64,000 nucleotides of DNA. Origin: JAZKHE01 sp040385525 (GTDB lineage Bacteria; Bacteroidota; Bacteroidia; UBA4408). The position numbers and the translations under genes are program-made. Where the stretch lies: NCBI GenBank assembly GCA_040385525.1, contig JAZKHE010000006.1, positions 310,001 through 374,000 on the forward strand, written 5' to 3'. The notes beneath the pieces were generated by a model, which was not told where the DNA came from, ran no database searches, and saw nothing but the letters and a program-made list of their open reading frames with translations. Below, one piece after another: positions 34,639 through 43,906 of this stretch (positions are counted from its first letter, which is position 1; each line of letters opens with the position of its first letter).

Positions 34639-36975
34639 TTAAAACGACTTTAAGTAACCTTTTTTAAAGAAATTTAGTTTTTTATTTCCTTGCGTATAAA
34701 CAAGCACTTCAGTTTTTGGTTTAACTCCCTGTTTATCAAGCTTATCTTTAGCTCCATAAGCTTTTCCTAAATCGTAAAGCGTGTATTTGTAGTTTTTAGG
34801 ATTAATGCCTTTTTCTGCCAAAACTTTACACATTGCCAACGACTTATCGTATTCTTTTTTCTCTAAAAAGTATTGCGCTAAATGTTGTTGCCATTTTGTA
34901 TTACCTCTTTTTACGCCAAAATCAAATAACGATAAATTAACTAAACCCAATTTACCAACCTCTAATTGATAAAAATATTTCTCAGTAGCAATGTACTTTT
35001 CTACCGCTTCTTTGTAGCGATAACTATCCTGCAATTCAACAACTTGATTTATTAATTTTTGATAAGTTGCACCAGGCAAATTCGTTACTTGCTCATCTCT
35101 TAAAGTTGTGGTGGCAAAATTACACATTGGATATTCGTCCATAATAGCAATTGCCTGTAAATACAACTCATCTGCTTTTATAAACGCTTTATCTTTTACT
35201 GCTTGTTTGGCTTCGTTATGTGCTTTTTTAATTTCGACCAAAGCATTAGCACATTCTTGAGCAAAAATGGCTTCTTGCAACTTATCTAATTTTGCATTTA
35301 ATTCTTTGTCGTTTAGCAAACCATAAGTAGTTTGTTGGTTTTCAATTTGTTTTCCGTTTGTTTTAGCTGCATCTAATTTGTTAGAGTTAGCAAGACTTAA
35401 CGCCTCTTCTACTTTTGATAACAAAACAGGTTTTGCAGATTCTGCTCTTAATTTATCAAAATTTACATCATGTTTTAGTTTATAATTTTGTTTTAATTCG
35501 TCGGCAGTATTAAACAATTGCAAAGCTTTAGTATAGTTTTTACTTTTTAAAATAGTTTTTGCTTCAGATACAACTTGGTTATATTCTATTTGTTTTACTT
35601 TAGCCATCAACGCATCAACTTCGGTTGTTGAAGTAATTTCTTCGTTATTTTCTCTTTGATAAAAATAGGCTTCGTTTGCTTTGTTTTCAGCTTGTTTTAA
35701 ATTTCCTTCGTTAAAAAACTTTGTTCCTTCTTTTACAATTGTAGTGTAAATACCATTTTTTGCACGCGCTATATTGGCTTGCATTTTTTCGTTACAAACC
35801 AAACCAGGGATTGTAGAACAAACGCTTTTTGCTCTTTGCAAATTATTTAATGCTTGCTGATAATTTCCTTTTTCGTTTTGCTCCTCGCCTAACGCTGTAT
35901 ATTGCGAAGAAATTTTTGCAGCCAACTCTCCACTATATTGTTGCGTTTGCGGATCGGGATTCATTTTAATAAAAATGTCTTTTACACGAGCTTCTGCATC
36001 GTTTAAATTTCCGTTTGCAAAATCAATTTTTGCTAATTGCAATAATGATGGCGCAAAGTTTGGATTAACTTCTAACGAACGTGTAAACCATTTTTGTGCA
36101 ACAAGAGTTTGATTATTAGCTAAAGCTTCTAAACCTCTATTATAATACGTTTCGTGCAGTGTTGCGATGGCAAAATTTATGGCATTACGCTTTACGTTAG
36201 CTTGGGTTTGCAAAGCATTCATTTTTAAATTAAACTGAATGGGATCAAAATCATTTAAGGGTAAATTCTCCTGAATTTTTTTTGAATTTACATCAGCAAT
36301 AATGTTTTCGCAGTTTAATAAATTGGTTTGATGCATGGGTATATTATCAACATCCATAGGGTTTACCAACTGTAACAATTGCATTGCATTTGCTAAAGGA
36401 ACGTCGCTTAAATAATAATTATTTATTACCGAAGTTTTAAAATTGAAATTGCTAATGGCGTTATTTGAGTAAAAAAATCGCAAATCGTAAATTACTAATT
36501 TAAGTTCTCTTTTAAGTGTATCAATAAAACGTTCCTCAACTAAATCTAACTCTCTATTTTTAATAGTAACGTCTTTAAAATCAAATTTTCTTACAATATT
36601 ATTATTTCTGTCTAACACATCAATTTTAAATGCTGCATTGCTTGGTATAAGTTCTTGATGCAACGAAAACCCTCTATAATTAATATCTCCACTTGGATTT
36701 AAATTACTTAAATCAACAAATAATGAATGATTATTTCCATCTTTAGTAATGCGTAAGTTTTGTTTTAAATTAATTGTAAACTCAGTTCTTACAACACTTT
36801 TACCATTTCCTTCGGCTAAACCTTTTATTAGCTGATTTGCATTTGAACTAAGCGATGATGTATTGTTAAACAAAACATAGGCATCTATTTTTTCTTGAAA
36901 AACAACTTCAGTTTGTGCCTTTAAAATTGTGTTTGAAAAAGCAACAAGAATTAAAAAAAGTGTAAAACGTTTCAT
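34639..36975 (-). CDS. Secreted TPR-repeat protein
   Basis: 778 residues with a signal peptide (about 1-20, ILKAQ). The N-terminal about 190 residues are beta-rich and unassigned. From about 270 to the end it is helical, with many TPR-like pairs (YYNRGLEALANNQTLVAQKW, FAPSLLQLAKIDFANGNLND and others). No catalytic domain, lipobox or T9SS sorting domain is seen, so it is probably periplasmic and binds protein. It lies just upstream of the giant adhesin on the same strand (98-base gap that has its own promoter), so a role in the adhesin's assembly is possible but only suggested by position. I do not recognise a named family. Confidence 0.8.
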   Translation of the reverse strand: MKRFTLFLILVAFSNTILKAQTEVVFQEKIDAYVLFNNTSSLSSNANQLIKGLAEGNGKSVVRTEFTINLKQNLRITKDGNNHSLFVDLSNLNPSGDINYRGFSLHQELIPSNAAFKIDVLDRNNNIVRKFDFKDVTIKNRELDLVEERFIDTLKRELKLVIYDLRFFYSNNAISNFNFKTSVINNYYLSDVPLANAMQLLQLVNPMDVDNIPMHQTNLLNCENIIADVNSKKIQENLPLNDFDPIQFNLKMNALQTQANVKRNAINFAIATLHETYYNRGLEALANNQTLVAQKWFTRSLEVNPNFAPSLLQLAKIDFANGNLNDAEARVKDIFIKMNPDPQTQQYSGELAAKISSQYTALGEEQNEKGNYQQALNNLQRAKSVCSTIPGLVCNEKMQANIARAKNGIYTTIVKEGTKFFNEGNLKQAENKANEAYFYQRENNEEITSTTEVDALMAKVKQIEYNQVVSEAKTILKSKNYTKALQLFNTADELKQNYKLKHDVNFDKLRAESAKPVLLSKVEEALSLANSNKLDAAKTNGKQIENQQTTYGLLNDKELNAKLDKLQEAIFAQECANALVEIKKAHNEAKQAVKDKAFIKADELYLQAIAIMDEYPMCNFATTTLRDEQVTNLPGATYQKLINQVVELQDSYRYKEAVEKYIATEKYFYQLEVGKLGLVNLSLFDFGVKRGNTKWQQHLAQYFLEKKEYDKSLAMCKVLAEKGINPKNYKYTLYDLGKAYGAKDKLDKQGVKPKTEVLVYTQGNKKLNFFKKGYLKSF

Positions 36976-37022
36976 AACGAGTATATTGAATTATTTTGAA
37001 AAGAGTCAAATTTTGTACCAAA

Positions 37023-37030
37023 CAAAAATA
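37023..37030 (-). promoter_or_regulatory. Predicted -7 box for the TPR gene (TATTTTTG)
   Basis: On the minus strand TATTTTTG matches TAnnTTTG exactly, 48 bases before the ATG at 36975. No good -33 box is seen. Confidence 0.35.
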
Positions 37031-37098
37031 AGATAATTAATTTAACCATTATAGTTTTAAAATGCTGAACTTTATTGTCAAAATTATGTTGTTGTAGT

Positions 37099-38190
37099 AT
37101 GCTTGGATTTCAATTTAGTAAACATAATGCAAAAGAGGAAACTCCTTTTGAAAAATTATTTGGAATATTTAAGGAATTACTATTGCATACCAATGGAGAT
37201 GTGGATGAAGCGTTTGATTGGTTAAATGAATTAGATAAACAATATGGCTTAACAACTAATGAATATACTTTAGAAGACTTTAAGAATGATTTGAAAAAGA
37301 AAGGTTTTATTAAAGATGACAAGCAAAACGGAGGTATTTCAATTACTTCAAAAACCGAACAAGAAATACGAAAACAAGCCTTAGATCAAATTTTTGGAAA
37401 ATTAAAAAAATCAGGACTTGGCAATCATAAAACGCCTTTTATTGGAAAGGGTAACGAAATTTCTTCTGATAAAAGAGAGTATCAATTCGGCGATTTACCA
37501 GAGCAAATAGCAATTACAGATTCCATTAAAAATGCACAAATTAACAATGGAACAGACAATTTTATTTTAACAGAAAAAGATTTAGAAATTAATGAATCTG
37601 AACATAAAACACAGACTTCAACTGTGTTAATGATTGATATTTCACATTCAATGATTTTATATGGAGAAGATAGAATTACTCCTGCAAAAAAAGTAGCACT
37701 TGCTCTTGCAGAACTTATTAAAACAAAATACCCAAAAGATACTTTAGATATTATTGTATTTGGGAACGACGCTTGGCCAATTACACTAAAAGATTTACCC
37801 TACCTGCAAGTTGGTCCCTACCACACCAATACTGTTGCAGGATTAGAATTGGCAATGGATATTTTGAAAAGAAAGAAAACAAGCAACAAACAAATTTTTA
37901 TGATTACAGATGGTAAACCAAGCTGTATTATTGAAAATGGTGAATATTACATGAATAGCAATGGTTTGGATAGAAAAATAGTTAACCGAACATTAAATGC
38001 AGCGCATGCTTGCAGAAGGTTAAAAATTCCTATTACAACTTTTATGATTGCGCGAGATAATTACTTAATGCAATTTATTGAAGAATTTACCGAAGCCAAT
38101 CAAGGAAAAGCTTTTTATACCAGTTTAAAAGGTTTGGGAGAATTTATTTTTCATGATTACACAACAAACAGAAGAAAAAATATAAAATAA
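37099..38190 (+). CDS. VWA-domain protein (partner of a MoxR-like ATPase)
   Basis: 363 residues from the ATG at 37099. An in-frame TTG at 37075 would add eight residues (SKLCCCS) and is less likely. The N-terminal half is charged and unassigned. The C-terminal half (from about residue 180) is a von Willebrand factor A domain with MIDAS residues D-I-S-H-S, a conserved Thr (GPYHTNT) and ITDGKPS. No transmembrane helix is seen. VWA proteins encoded with MoxR-like ATPases act as metal-dependent chaperone or cofactor-insertion partners. The ATPase gene starts 12 bases downstream. Confidence 0.88.
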   Translation: MLGFQFSKHNAKEETPFEKLFGIFKELLLHTNGDVDEAFDWLNELDKQYGLTTNEYTLEDFKNDLKKKGFIKDDKQNGGISITSKTEQEIRKQALDQIFGKLKKSGLGNHKTPFIGKGNEISSDKREYQFGDLPEQIAITDSIKNAQINNGTDNFILTEKDLEINESEHKTQTSTVLMIDISHSMILYGEDRITPAKKVALALAELIKTKYPKDTLDIIVFGNDAWPITLKDLPYLQVGPYHTNTVAGLELAMDILKRKKTSNKQIFMITDGKPSCIIENGEYYMNSNGLDRKIVNRTLNAAHACRRLKIPITTFMIARDNYLMQFIEEFTEANQGKAFYTSLKGLGEFIFHDYTTNRRKNIK

Positions 38191-38202
38191 GTATAACGCT
38201 TT

Positions 38203-39693
38203 ATGAATATAGATAAAATAAAAACATTAGGGGATTTAAAAAAGAATGGCTTTTCGTACTTATCAATTAAAGATGAATTAAGAAAAAATTTAATTGCTAA
38301 AATTAAAAAAAACGAAAAGGTTTTTGAAGGTGTTTTAGGATATGAAGACACCGTTATACCTGATATTGAAAGAGCCATTTTATCTCGACACAATATCAAC
38401 TTATTGGGTTTACGTGGTCAAGCAAAAACAAGAATTGCACGATTAATGGTTCAACTTTTAAACGAATATGTCCCTGTTGTTGAAGGCTCTGAACTTAATG
38501 ATGATCCCTTTAAACCAATTTCTAAATATGCAATTGAATTAATTGCAGAAAAACAAGATAACACTCCTATAACTTGGTTGCACAGAGATGATAGATATTC
38601 TGAAAAACTAGCGACACCTGATGTAACTGTAGCCGACTTAATTGGCGATGTTGACCCAATAAAAGCTGCAAACTTAAAACTAAATTATAGCGATGAAAAA
38701 GTAATTCATTTCGGATTAATACCTCGCTCAAATCGTTGCATTTTTGTAATTAACGAATTACCCGATTTACAAACACGCATACAAGTTTCGTTATTTAATA
38801 TTTTACAAGAAGGCGATATTCAAATTAGAGGATTTAAATTACGTTTGTTGTTAGATATTCAGTTTGTGTTTACTGCAAATCCAGAAGATTATACAAACCG
38901 TGGTTCAATTGTTACGCCGTTAAAAGATAGAATTGGCAGTCAAATTTTAACGCATTATCCAAAAAATATTTCAATTGCTAAACATATAACGCAACAAGAA
39001 GCAAAACTTACTGCTGAACAAAAACAATTTGTTGGCTCTAATGATATTGCAGAAAGTTTAATTGAACAAATTGGTTTTGAAGCTAGAAAAAGTGAATATG
39101 TTGATGTAAAAAGTGGAATTTCAGCCCGCTTTAGTATAAGCGCTTTCGAAAACTTAATCAGTTCCGCTGAGCTCAGAGCATTAGTAAACAATGAAAAAAA
39201 CACTCACATTAGGTTAACCGATTTTAATGGAGTAATTCCTGCTATTACAGGTAAAGTAGAATTAGTTTACGAAGGCGAGCAAGAAGGTGCGGGCATTGTT
39301 GCGCAACATTTGCTAAGCAAAGCTATACGAAGTTTGTTCTTAGATTATTTTCCAAGTCCAGAAAAATTGAAAAAGAAAAAAGGTGAGCAAACAAATGACG
39401 AATCTTCTGTTTATCAAGAAATTGAAGATTGGTTTGCAAGTGGAAACCTAATTAATTTGCTTTCAAACGCAAATGATTCTGATTATAAAAAAGCACTAAA
39501 CACTGTTAAAGGATTAAAAAATTTAGTTCTAAAATATTATCCAAAATCAAACGAAAATGAATTGTATTTTTTAATGGAATTTGTTCTATTCAGTCTTGCA
39601 GAATATTCTAAATTAAGCAAAAAAGTTATTTCTAATGGCTTAGAATTTGGCGATTTGTTTAGCTCTATGTTTAATACTAATTCAGAAGAGTAA
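38203..39693 (+). CDS. MoxR/magnesium-chelatase-like AAA+ ATPase
   Basis: 496 residues. The AAA+ core shows a P-loop LLGLRGQAKTRIARL, a Walker B region CIFVINELPDL, QVSLFNILQEGDIQIRG, sensor 1 VFTANPEDYTNRG, and an arginine-finger region KDRIGSQILTHYP. The P-loop has Ala where the final Gly of GxxxxGKT is usual, and Walker B has Asn before Glu. The same wording (LRGQAKT) is, as far as I recall, common in this subfamily, so it is probably active. It acts with the VWA protein encoded 12 bases upstream, by analogy with MoxR/VWA and BchI/BchD pairs. The client is unknown. Confidence 0.88.
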   Translation: MNIDKIKTLGDLKKNGFSYLSIKDELRKNLIAKIKKNEKVFEGVLGYEDTVIPDIERAILSRHNINLLGLRGQAKTRIARLMVQLLNEYVPVVEGSELNDDPFKPISKYAIELIAEKQDNTPITWLHRDDRYSEKLATPDVTVADLIGDVDPIKAANLKLNYSDEKVIHFGLIPRSNRCIFVINELPDLQTRIQVSLFNILQEGDIQIRGFKLRLLLDIQFVFTANPEDYTNRGSIVTPLKDRIGSQILTHYPKNISIAKHITQQEAKLTAEQKQFVGSNDIAESLIEQIGFEARKSEYVDVKSGISARFSISAFENLISSAELRALVNNEKNTHIRLTDFNGVIPAITGKVELVYEGEQEGAGIVAQHLLSKAIRSLFLDYFPSPEKLKKKKGEQTNDESSVYQEIEDWFASGNLINLLSNANDSDYKKALNTVKGLKNLVLKYYPKSNENELYFLMEFVLFSLAEYSKLSKKVISNGLEFGDLFSSMFNTNSEE

Positions 39694-39698
39694 AAAAA

Positions 39699-42512
39699 CT
39701 ATTCCTTTTTATTTTCGGTTGTAGCGTAGCTTCTTAAATTATAAATAAAAGTTACCAAAAAATATCGGTTAAGCACTTGTGTTTGGCTGTCTTCAATGTA
39801 TGTATCGTTCACAATTCGATTAATACTTGTGTTTTTGTTTAGTATATCAAATACCGAAAATCTTAGCTCTGCTGCATTTTTCTTTAAAAATTTATAGCCA
39901 ATTGCAGCATTCCACAACATAACTTCCTGATTAAAAGTTTGGCTTAAACCTGTGTAATTATAATAGCTGTAGTCGGTAGAAAAAACTAATTTAGTCCAAG
40001 CAATATAATTAGCTTTTATTGATGCTTGTTGCACTAAATAATTATTGTTTGAACTCGCTATAATTGTGTTTTTAACTAATGCATACGAAGGAGAATACGA
40101 TAAAGAAAAATCGATTTTTTCAGAAATATTACTGCTAATTACCAAACCCGATGAAATGGAATTATTTAAAGAAAAGTTAGTTATTCCGTTAATTAAACTG
40201 GGTAGTTTAGTGTAAGAATAACCAGCATTAAAAGATAAATTACATTTAATAAAAGCTACTGGCAAGCCATAACTCATCGATGCACGATAAGTTTTAAAAC
40301 CTTTTAAATTTTGAGGTTTAGAAAACTGTGCTCCTTTTAATAATGAGATTCCGTTTTCTACAACAGTATCGTTTTGCGCTATAATTGTGGAGTTAGCAAT
40401 GTAGTTGTTTAGCAACATGGCGTTTCCAAAAACAGAAAAACTTCTTCCTTTATCTGGATTTGTTTTTCCAAATCGTAAAGTAATATTATTTGAAAATTGT
40501 TGTTTTAAAAACGGATTACCCGAAGTTAACAACATTGGATTTGTATTGTTTACAACACTTTGCAACTGATTAACAGATGGTGCATTGGCGTTAGTTCTAT
40601 AAAACATTCTTAAATTAGTTGTTTTAGAAAACTTATAATTAAACATTGCCATTGGCAAAATGCTATTAAATTTTATGTTAGAATTAAAAGCAAATGGAAA
40701 AGTTTGATTGTTTACTAAATTTAATTGCTGCAAATTAGTTCCCAACATAAAACCTAATTTTTTATCACGAACTCTATAACTTAAACCCGCTTTGTGCGTT
40801 AATACTTGCGAATTAAAAACACTAGAAAGTGTTGAATCTAATAAAGAATACGAATCTGACGCTGTGTTAAAAGAATTGTTTCGTTTATCGGAAATCGTGT
40901 TTGATAAAGAAGGATTGTAGTTTATTTGAAACATACCGATTTTAAAAAGTCGCTCAGTATACGATAAAGTTGCGCTTAATGTATTAGCGTTGTAGTATTG
41001 AATAGTTTGCTGATCTAAATCTATTGTTGTATCGTTTGCAGAATAATACTGGTTGATTGAATTTAATGTAGAATTGTTATCGCGATTATTTCCGTCAAAG
41101 GCAGTATTTAACGAAATGGTTCTTCCTTCTTTTGCAAACTTATGACGTAACAATAAGTTTAATGAAGTGTTGTAAGCTACAGATGAGTTCGTATTTAACG
41201 TATTGGTATTGTTCAATAACGAATCGGTATTTATAAAATTTGTACCCGTAAAATCGCTTTCACTTTCAGAATTTTGCCAGCTAATTTTTGGTGTGAAAAT
41301 AATCGAGTTATTAGTATCAACATTCAACTCTAAGCGCGCATTTAATCGGTGATTAAAACTATTTTGAGAGGAAGTATTTTGCTCTTCGTAATTTCTACCA
41401 TCATTATTTTCAGTAAAATAATTTCTGCTTAAAGAGTTTGTGTTATTGTTTTGTAGTGTGTTAAAAAAATAACTTCCGTTTACTTTAAATTTTTCGCTAG
41501 TATTGTCACTAAAATTAACACCTATTGAAGAAGTTTGTGTTATACCATTTTGCTGTCCAACTAAAAAATTTGAACTCGGATTTTCTTGTTCTGCTCCGCC
41601 TCTACCCATACCACCGCCACCTCTACGCGTATTAGTTTGCGGACCAACAACTCCAGTTAAATCTTGCGCAGAAAAATTTTGCTGATTAATATTATTCGAC
41701 ATTCCAATCACAGAAACTCTTCTTTTTTCTTTAAAATAGTTTAAGTTTCCTCCTGCCGAATATCTATTATTATCGCCATAACCAGCGTATAATTTCCCAA
41801 AACTACCTTGGTTTTTTCCTGGCTTGGTAATAATATTTATTGTTTTTTCTTGGTTACCATCATCAAATCCTGTAAAACGAGATTGTTCACTTTGTCTATC
41901 AAAAACTTGCAATTTCTCTACTACTTCAGCAGGTAAATTTTTTAATGCCATTGCAGCATCATCACCAAAAAATTCTTGACCATCAATTAAAACCCTTTTA
42001 ACTTCTTCGCCATGTGCTTTTACAACGCCATTTTCAACTGTAATACCTGGCATTTTTTTTATCAAATCTTCTACATTCGCATCAGGATTTGTTTTGTAGG
42101 CATTGGCGTTGTATTGCGTTGTGTCTTCTTTTTGCTCAACCCTAACTTGTGCGGTTTCTATTTTTACTTCTTTTAAAACTTTAGTGTTTTCATGTAAAAC
42201 TATGTTTCCCAAATCAACATCTTGATTAGTAATGTTTACTTTTTTAAAATTTATTTTAGCGCCAATAAAAGCTGTTTTTAAAACATAATTACCAGCAGAA
42301 ACATCAGTAAAAACAAAATTCCCATCAAAGTCACTTGCTGCTGATTTTAAAATAGTTGAATCAGGTAAACTTAACAAAGAAACAGAAACGCCGATTTGCG
42401 ATTCGCTATTTTTATTATCGATTATTTTTCCTTTTATAGAAAAATTTTGTGCACTTATAGTAATACTAAAAAAAACTGAAAGGCTTATAAATAGGTTCTT
42501 TATTAACTGCAT
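39699..42512 (-). CDS. Outer-membrane beta-barrel protein with carboxypeptidase-like domain and TonB-type plug
   Basis: 937 residues. A signal peptide (about 1-21) is followed by a carboxypeptidase-D-like regulatory beta domain (about 24-110, FSIKGKIIDNKNSESQIGVSV). A plug-like domain comes next (about 130-235, VEDLIKKMPGITVENGVVKA then RVLIDGQEFFGDD), and then a long barrel with many alternating beta strands. It lacks the classical SusC length and motifs and resembles the 'outer membrane beta-barrel family' (OMP_b-brl_3). A Gly/Arg-rich insert (RRGGGGMGRGG) lies near residue 300. The substrate is unknown. A near-consensus promoter ends only five bases before the ATG, implying a leaderless mRNA. 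Confidence 0.85.
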   Translation of the reverse strand: MQLIKNLFISLSVFFSITISAQNFSIKGKIIDNKNSESQIGVSVSLLSLPDSTILKSAASDFDGNFVFTDVSAGNYVLKTAFIGAKINFKKVNITNQDVDLGNIVLHENTKVLKEVKIETAQVRVEQKEDTTQYNANAYKTNPDANVEDLIKKMPGITVENGVVKAHGEEVKRVLIDGQEFFGDDAAMALKNLPAEVVEKLQVFDRQSEQSRFTGFDDGNQEKTINIITKPGKNQGSFGKLYAGYGDNNRYSAGGNLNYFKEKRRVSVIGMSNNINQQNFSAQDLTGVVGPQTNTRRGGGGMGRGGAEQENPSSNFLVGQQNGITQTSSIGVNFSDNTSEKFKVNGSYFFNTLQNNNTNSLSRNYFTENNDGRNYEEQNTSSQNSFNHRLNARLELNVDTNNSIIFTPKISWQNSESESDFTGTNFINTDSLLNNTNTLNTNSSVAYNTSLNLLLRHKFAKEGRTISLNTAFDGNNRDNNSTLNSINQYYSANDTTIDLDQQTIQYYNANTLSATLSYTERLFKIGMFQINYNPSLSNTISDKRNNSFNTASDSYSLLDSTLSSVFNSQVLTHKAGLSYRVRDKKLGFMLGTNLQQLNLVNNQTFPFAFNSNIKFNSILPMAMFNYKFSKTTNLRMFYRTNANAPSVNQLQSVVNNTNPMLLTSGNPFLKQQFSNNITLRFGKTNPDKGRSFSVFGNAMLLNNYIANSTIIAQNDTVVENGISLLKGAQFSKPQNLKGFKTYRASMSYGLPVAFIKCNLSFNAGYSYTKLPSLINGITNFSLNNSISSGLVISSNISEKIDFSLSYSPSYALVKNTIIASSNNNYLVQQASIKANYIAWTKLVFSTDYSYYNYTGLSQTFNQEVMLWNAAIGYKFLKKNAAELRFSVFDILNKNTSINRIVNDTYIEDSQTQVLNRYFLVTFIYNLRSYATTENKKE

Positions 42513-42516
42513 TACA

Positions 42517-42549
42517 CAAAGTTAACAAATAGAAAATACAGGAAAGAAA
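42517..42549 (-). promoter_or_regulatory. Predicted promoter of the outer-membrane barrel gene (leaderless)
   Basis: On the minus strand TAACTTTG (42517-42524) exactly matches TAnnTTTG, with TTTC (42546-42549) 21 bases upstream. The box ends five bases before the ATG, so transcription would begin at or within the start codon. Confidence 0.4.
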
Positions 42550-42566
42550 ATTAACTTATTTTTAGA

Positions 42567-43895
42567 TTATCGAGTATAGTCTAAATAATCTAAGGCATTG
42601 TTTTTTAAAACGTTACGAGCCTCAATTATTTGTTTTGCTGTGGTTGTATTTTTTATTGAATTAAAACGCAATCTACCTCTAAACTTTTTTAAATAAATTG
42701 AAAAGAAATGCGTAAAAATTCCGCTAATAGGAACTAGTAAAATATACGCAAGTGTACAATACGAAAAACCACCAATTGCTAATGCTATTGAAAAAAAGAG
42801 CATATAACTAATCAGCACTAAAAACATACCAGCATTGTAATTTACGGAACTAAAAAATTCAACATTTTTAGCTGCTTTTTTAGCTAACTTATATGCGCCA
42901 ATGTATTGAAAATAGTGATGCACCAATCCAAATAAAAATAAGGGCAACGTAATAGAAAATGTGAAAATAAATAAACAAAGTTGTAGTATTCCAAATTCGT
43001 TTTTTGTTTTTATAACCCAATCGCGCAGATTGTTTTGTTTTAACAAAGAACAATATTTTTTTGCGTATTCTCTCAATTCAATAGCTTTATCAGTATGTTT
43101 ATCAGCTAAATTATTTATCCTTGTAGCTAAATTTTTTCTTAATTTGAATTTACGTTCTAATTCTGCTTTTGTAATTTGTTCTTTTTTCGCTAAATCTTCA
43201 ATCAACATTTCATCTAAAATATTGAATAATTCATCATCTTGCTTATCGTTTACAATTAGCATTAAGTCGCTCAACTCATTTTGCATACGCTGTGTAAGGG
43301 CAATCATAGCCTTGTTGGCATCTGCTTTATATAAATCTTCGTATTCCGAAACATCAAAAGGAGTTCCGTAAACAATATCTATATCGGCTCCAAATTGATT
43401 AGGTCGATTGTAGTTTAAACCAGCACAAATAATTTTAGAATTCAATTTAAAATTAGCATCTTCTTCGGCTGTAAAAGCCATACGTGCTGTGCCTTTACGG
43501 AGTTTACGCAAACGCCTTTCTTGCACACAAATACCTTCGGGATAAATAATTACGCGTTCGCCACTAACCATTTTATTAATAATGTTGCGCATTGCACCTT
43601 CATTTTTAATAGTGCTATCTGCATCATCTTCCTTACGGTGAATAGGTAAAATGTGCATTTTGTTTAACCACCAAGCTGCGGTTTTATTTTTAAATGCGTC
43701 GCCACGCGCAACAAACCAAAAATTACCGCTGTGATATTTCCCAACCATTAACGGATCAATAAAAGCATTTACGTGATTGCAAGCCACAAAAAGAGGACCT
43801 TTTTTAGGCATATTTTTTTTATTAATTTCTCTAACTTGCTTAAAAACAAATTTAAAATTAATGGTAAGTAAAAATTTAATGATGTTGTATATCAC
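42567..43895 (-). CDS. 1-acyl-sn-glycerol-3-phosphate acyltransferase-like protein (PlsC family)
   Basis: 442 residues. The N-terminal half is a PlsC-type acyltransferase with CNHVNAFIDPLMV (His/Asp box), a second box near GNFWFVARGDAFKN, and IIYPEGICVQ. It would transfer acyl chains to lysophosphatidate or another glycerolipid at the inner membrane. The C-terminal half has a helical segment and two or three transmembrane helices (about 310-400). The start is a GTG (43895); the next ATG would remove 28 residues of the conserved N-terminus, so GTG is preferred. It lies 11 bases after guaB on the same strand and may be co-transcribed. Confidence 0.88.
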   Translation of the reverse strand: MIYNIIKFLLTINFKFVFKQVREINKKNMPKKGPLFVACNHVNAFIDPLMVGKYHSGNFWFVARGDAFKNKTAAWWLNKMHILPIHRKEDDADSTIKNEGAMRNIINKMVSGERVIIYPEGICVQERRLRKLRKGTARMAFTAEEDANFKLNSKIICAGLNYNRPNQFGADIDIVYGTPFDVSEYEDLYKADANKAMIALTQRMQNELSDLMLIVNDKQDDELFNILDEMLIEDLAKKEQITKAELERKFKLRKNLATRINNLADKHTDKAIELREYAKKYCSLLKQNNLRDWVIKTKNEFGILQLCLFIFTFSITLPLFLFGLVHHYFQYIGAYKLAKKAAKNVEFFSSVNYNAGMFLVLISYMLFFSIALAIGGFSYCTLAYILLVPISGIFTHFFSIYLKKFRGRLRFNSIKNTTTAKQIIEARNVLKNNALDYLDYTR

Positions 43896-43906
43896 AAAAT
43901 TTTAGT

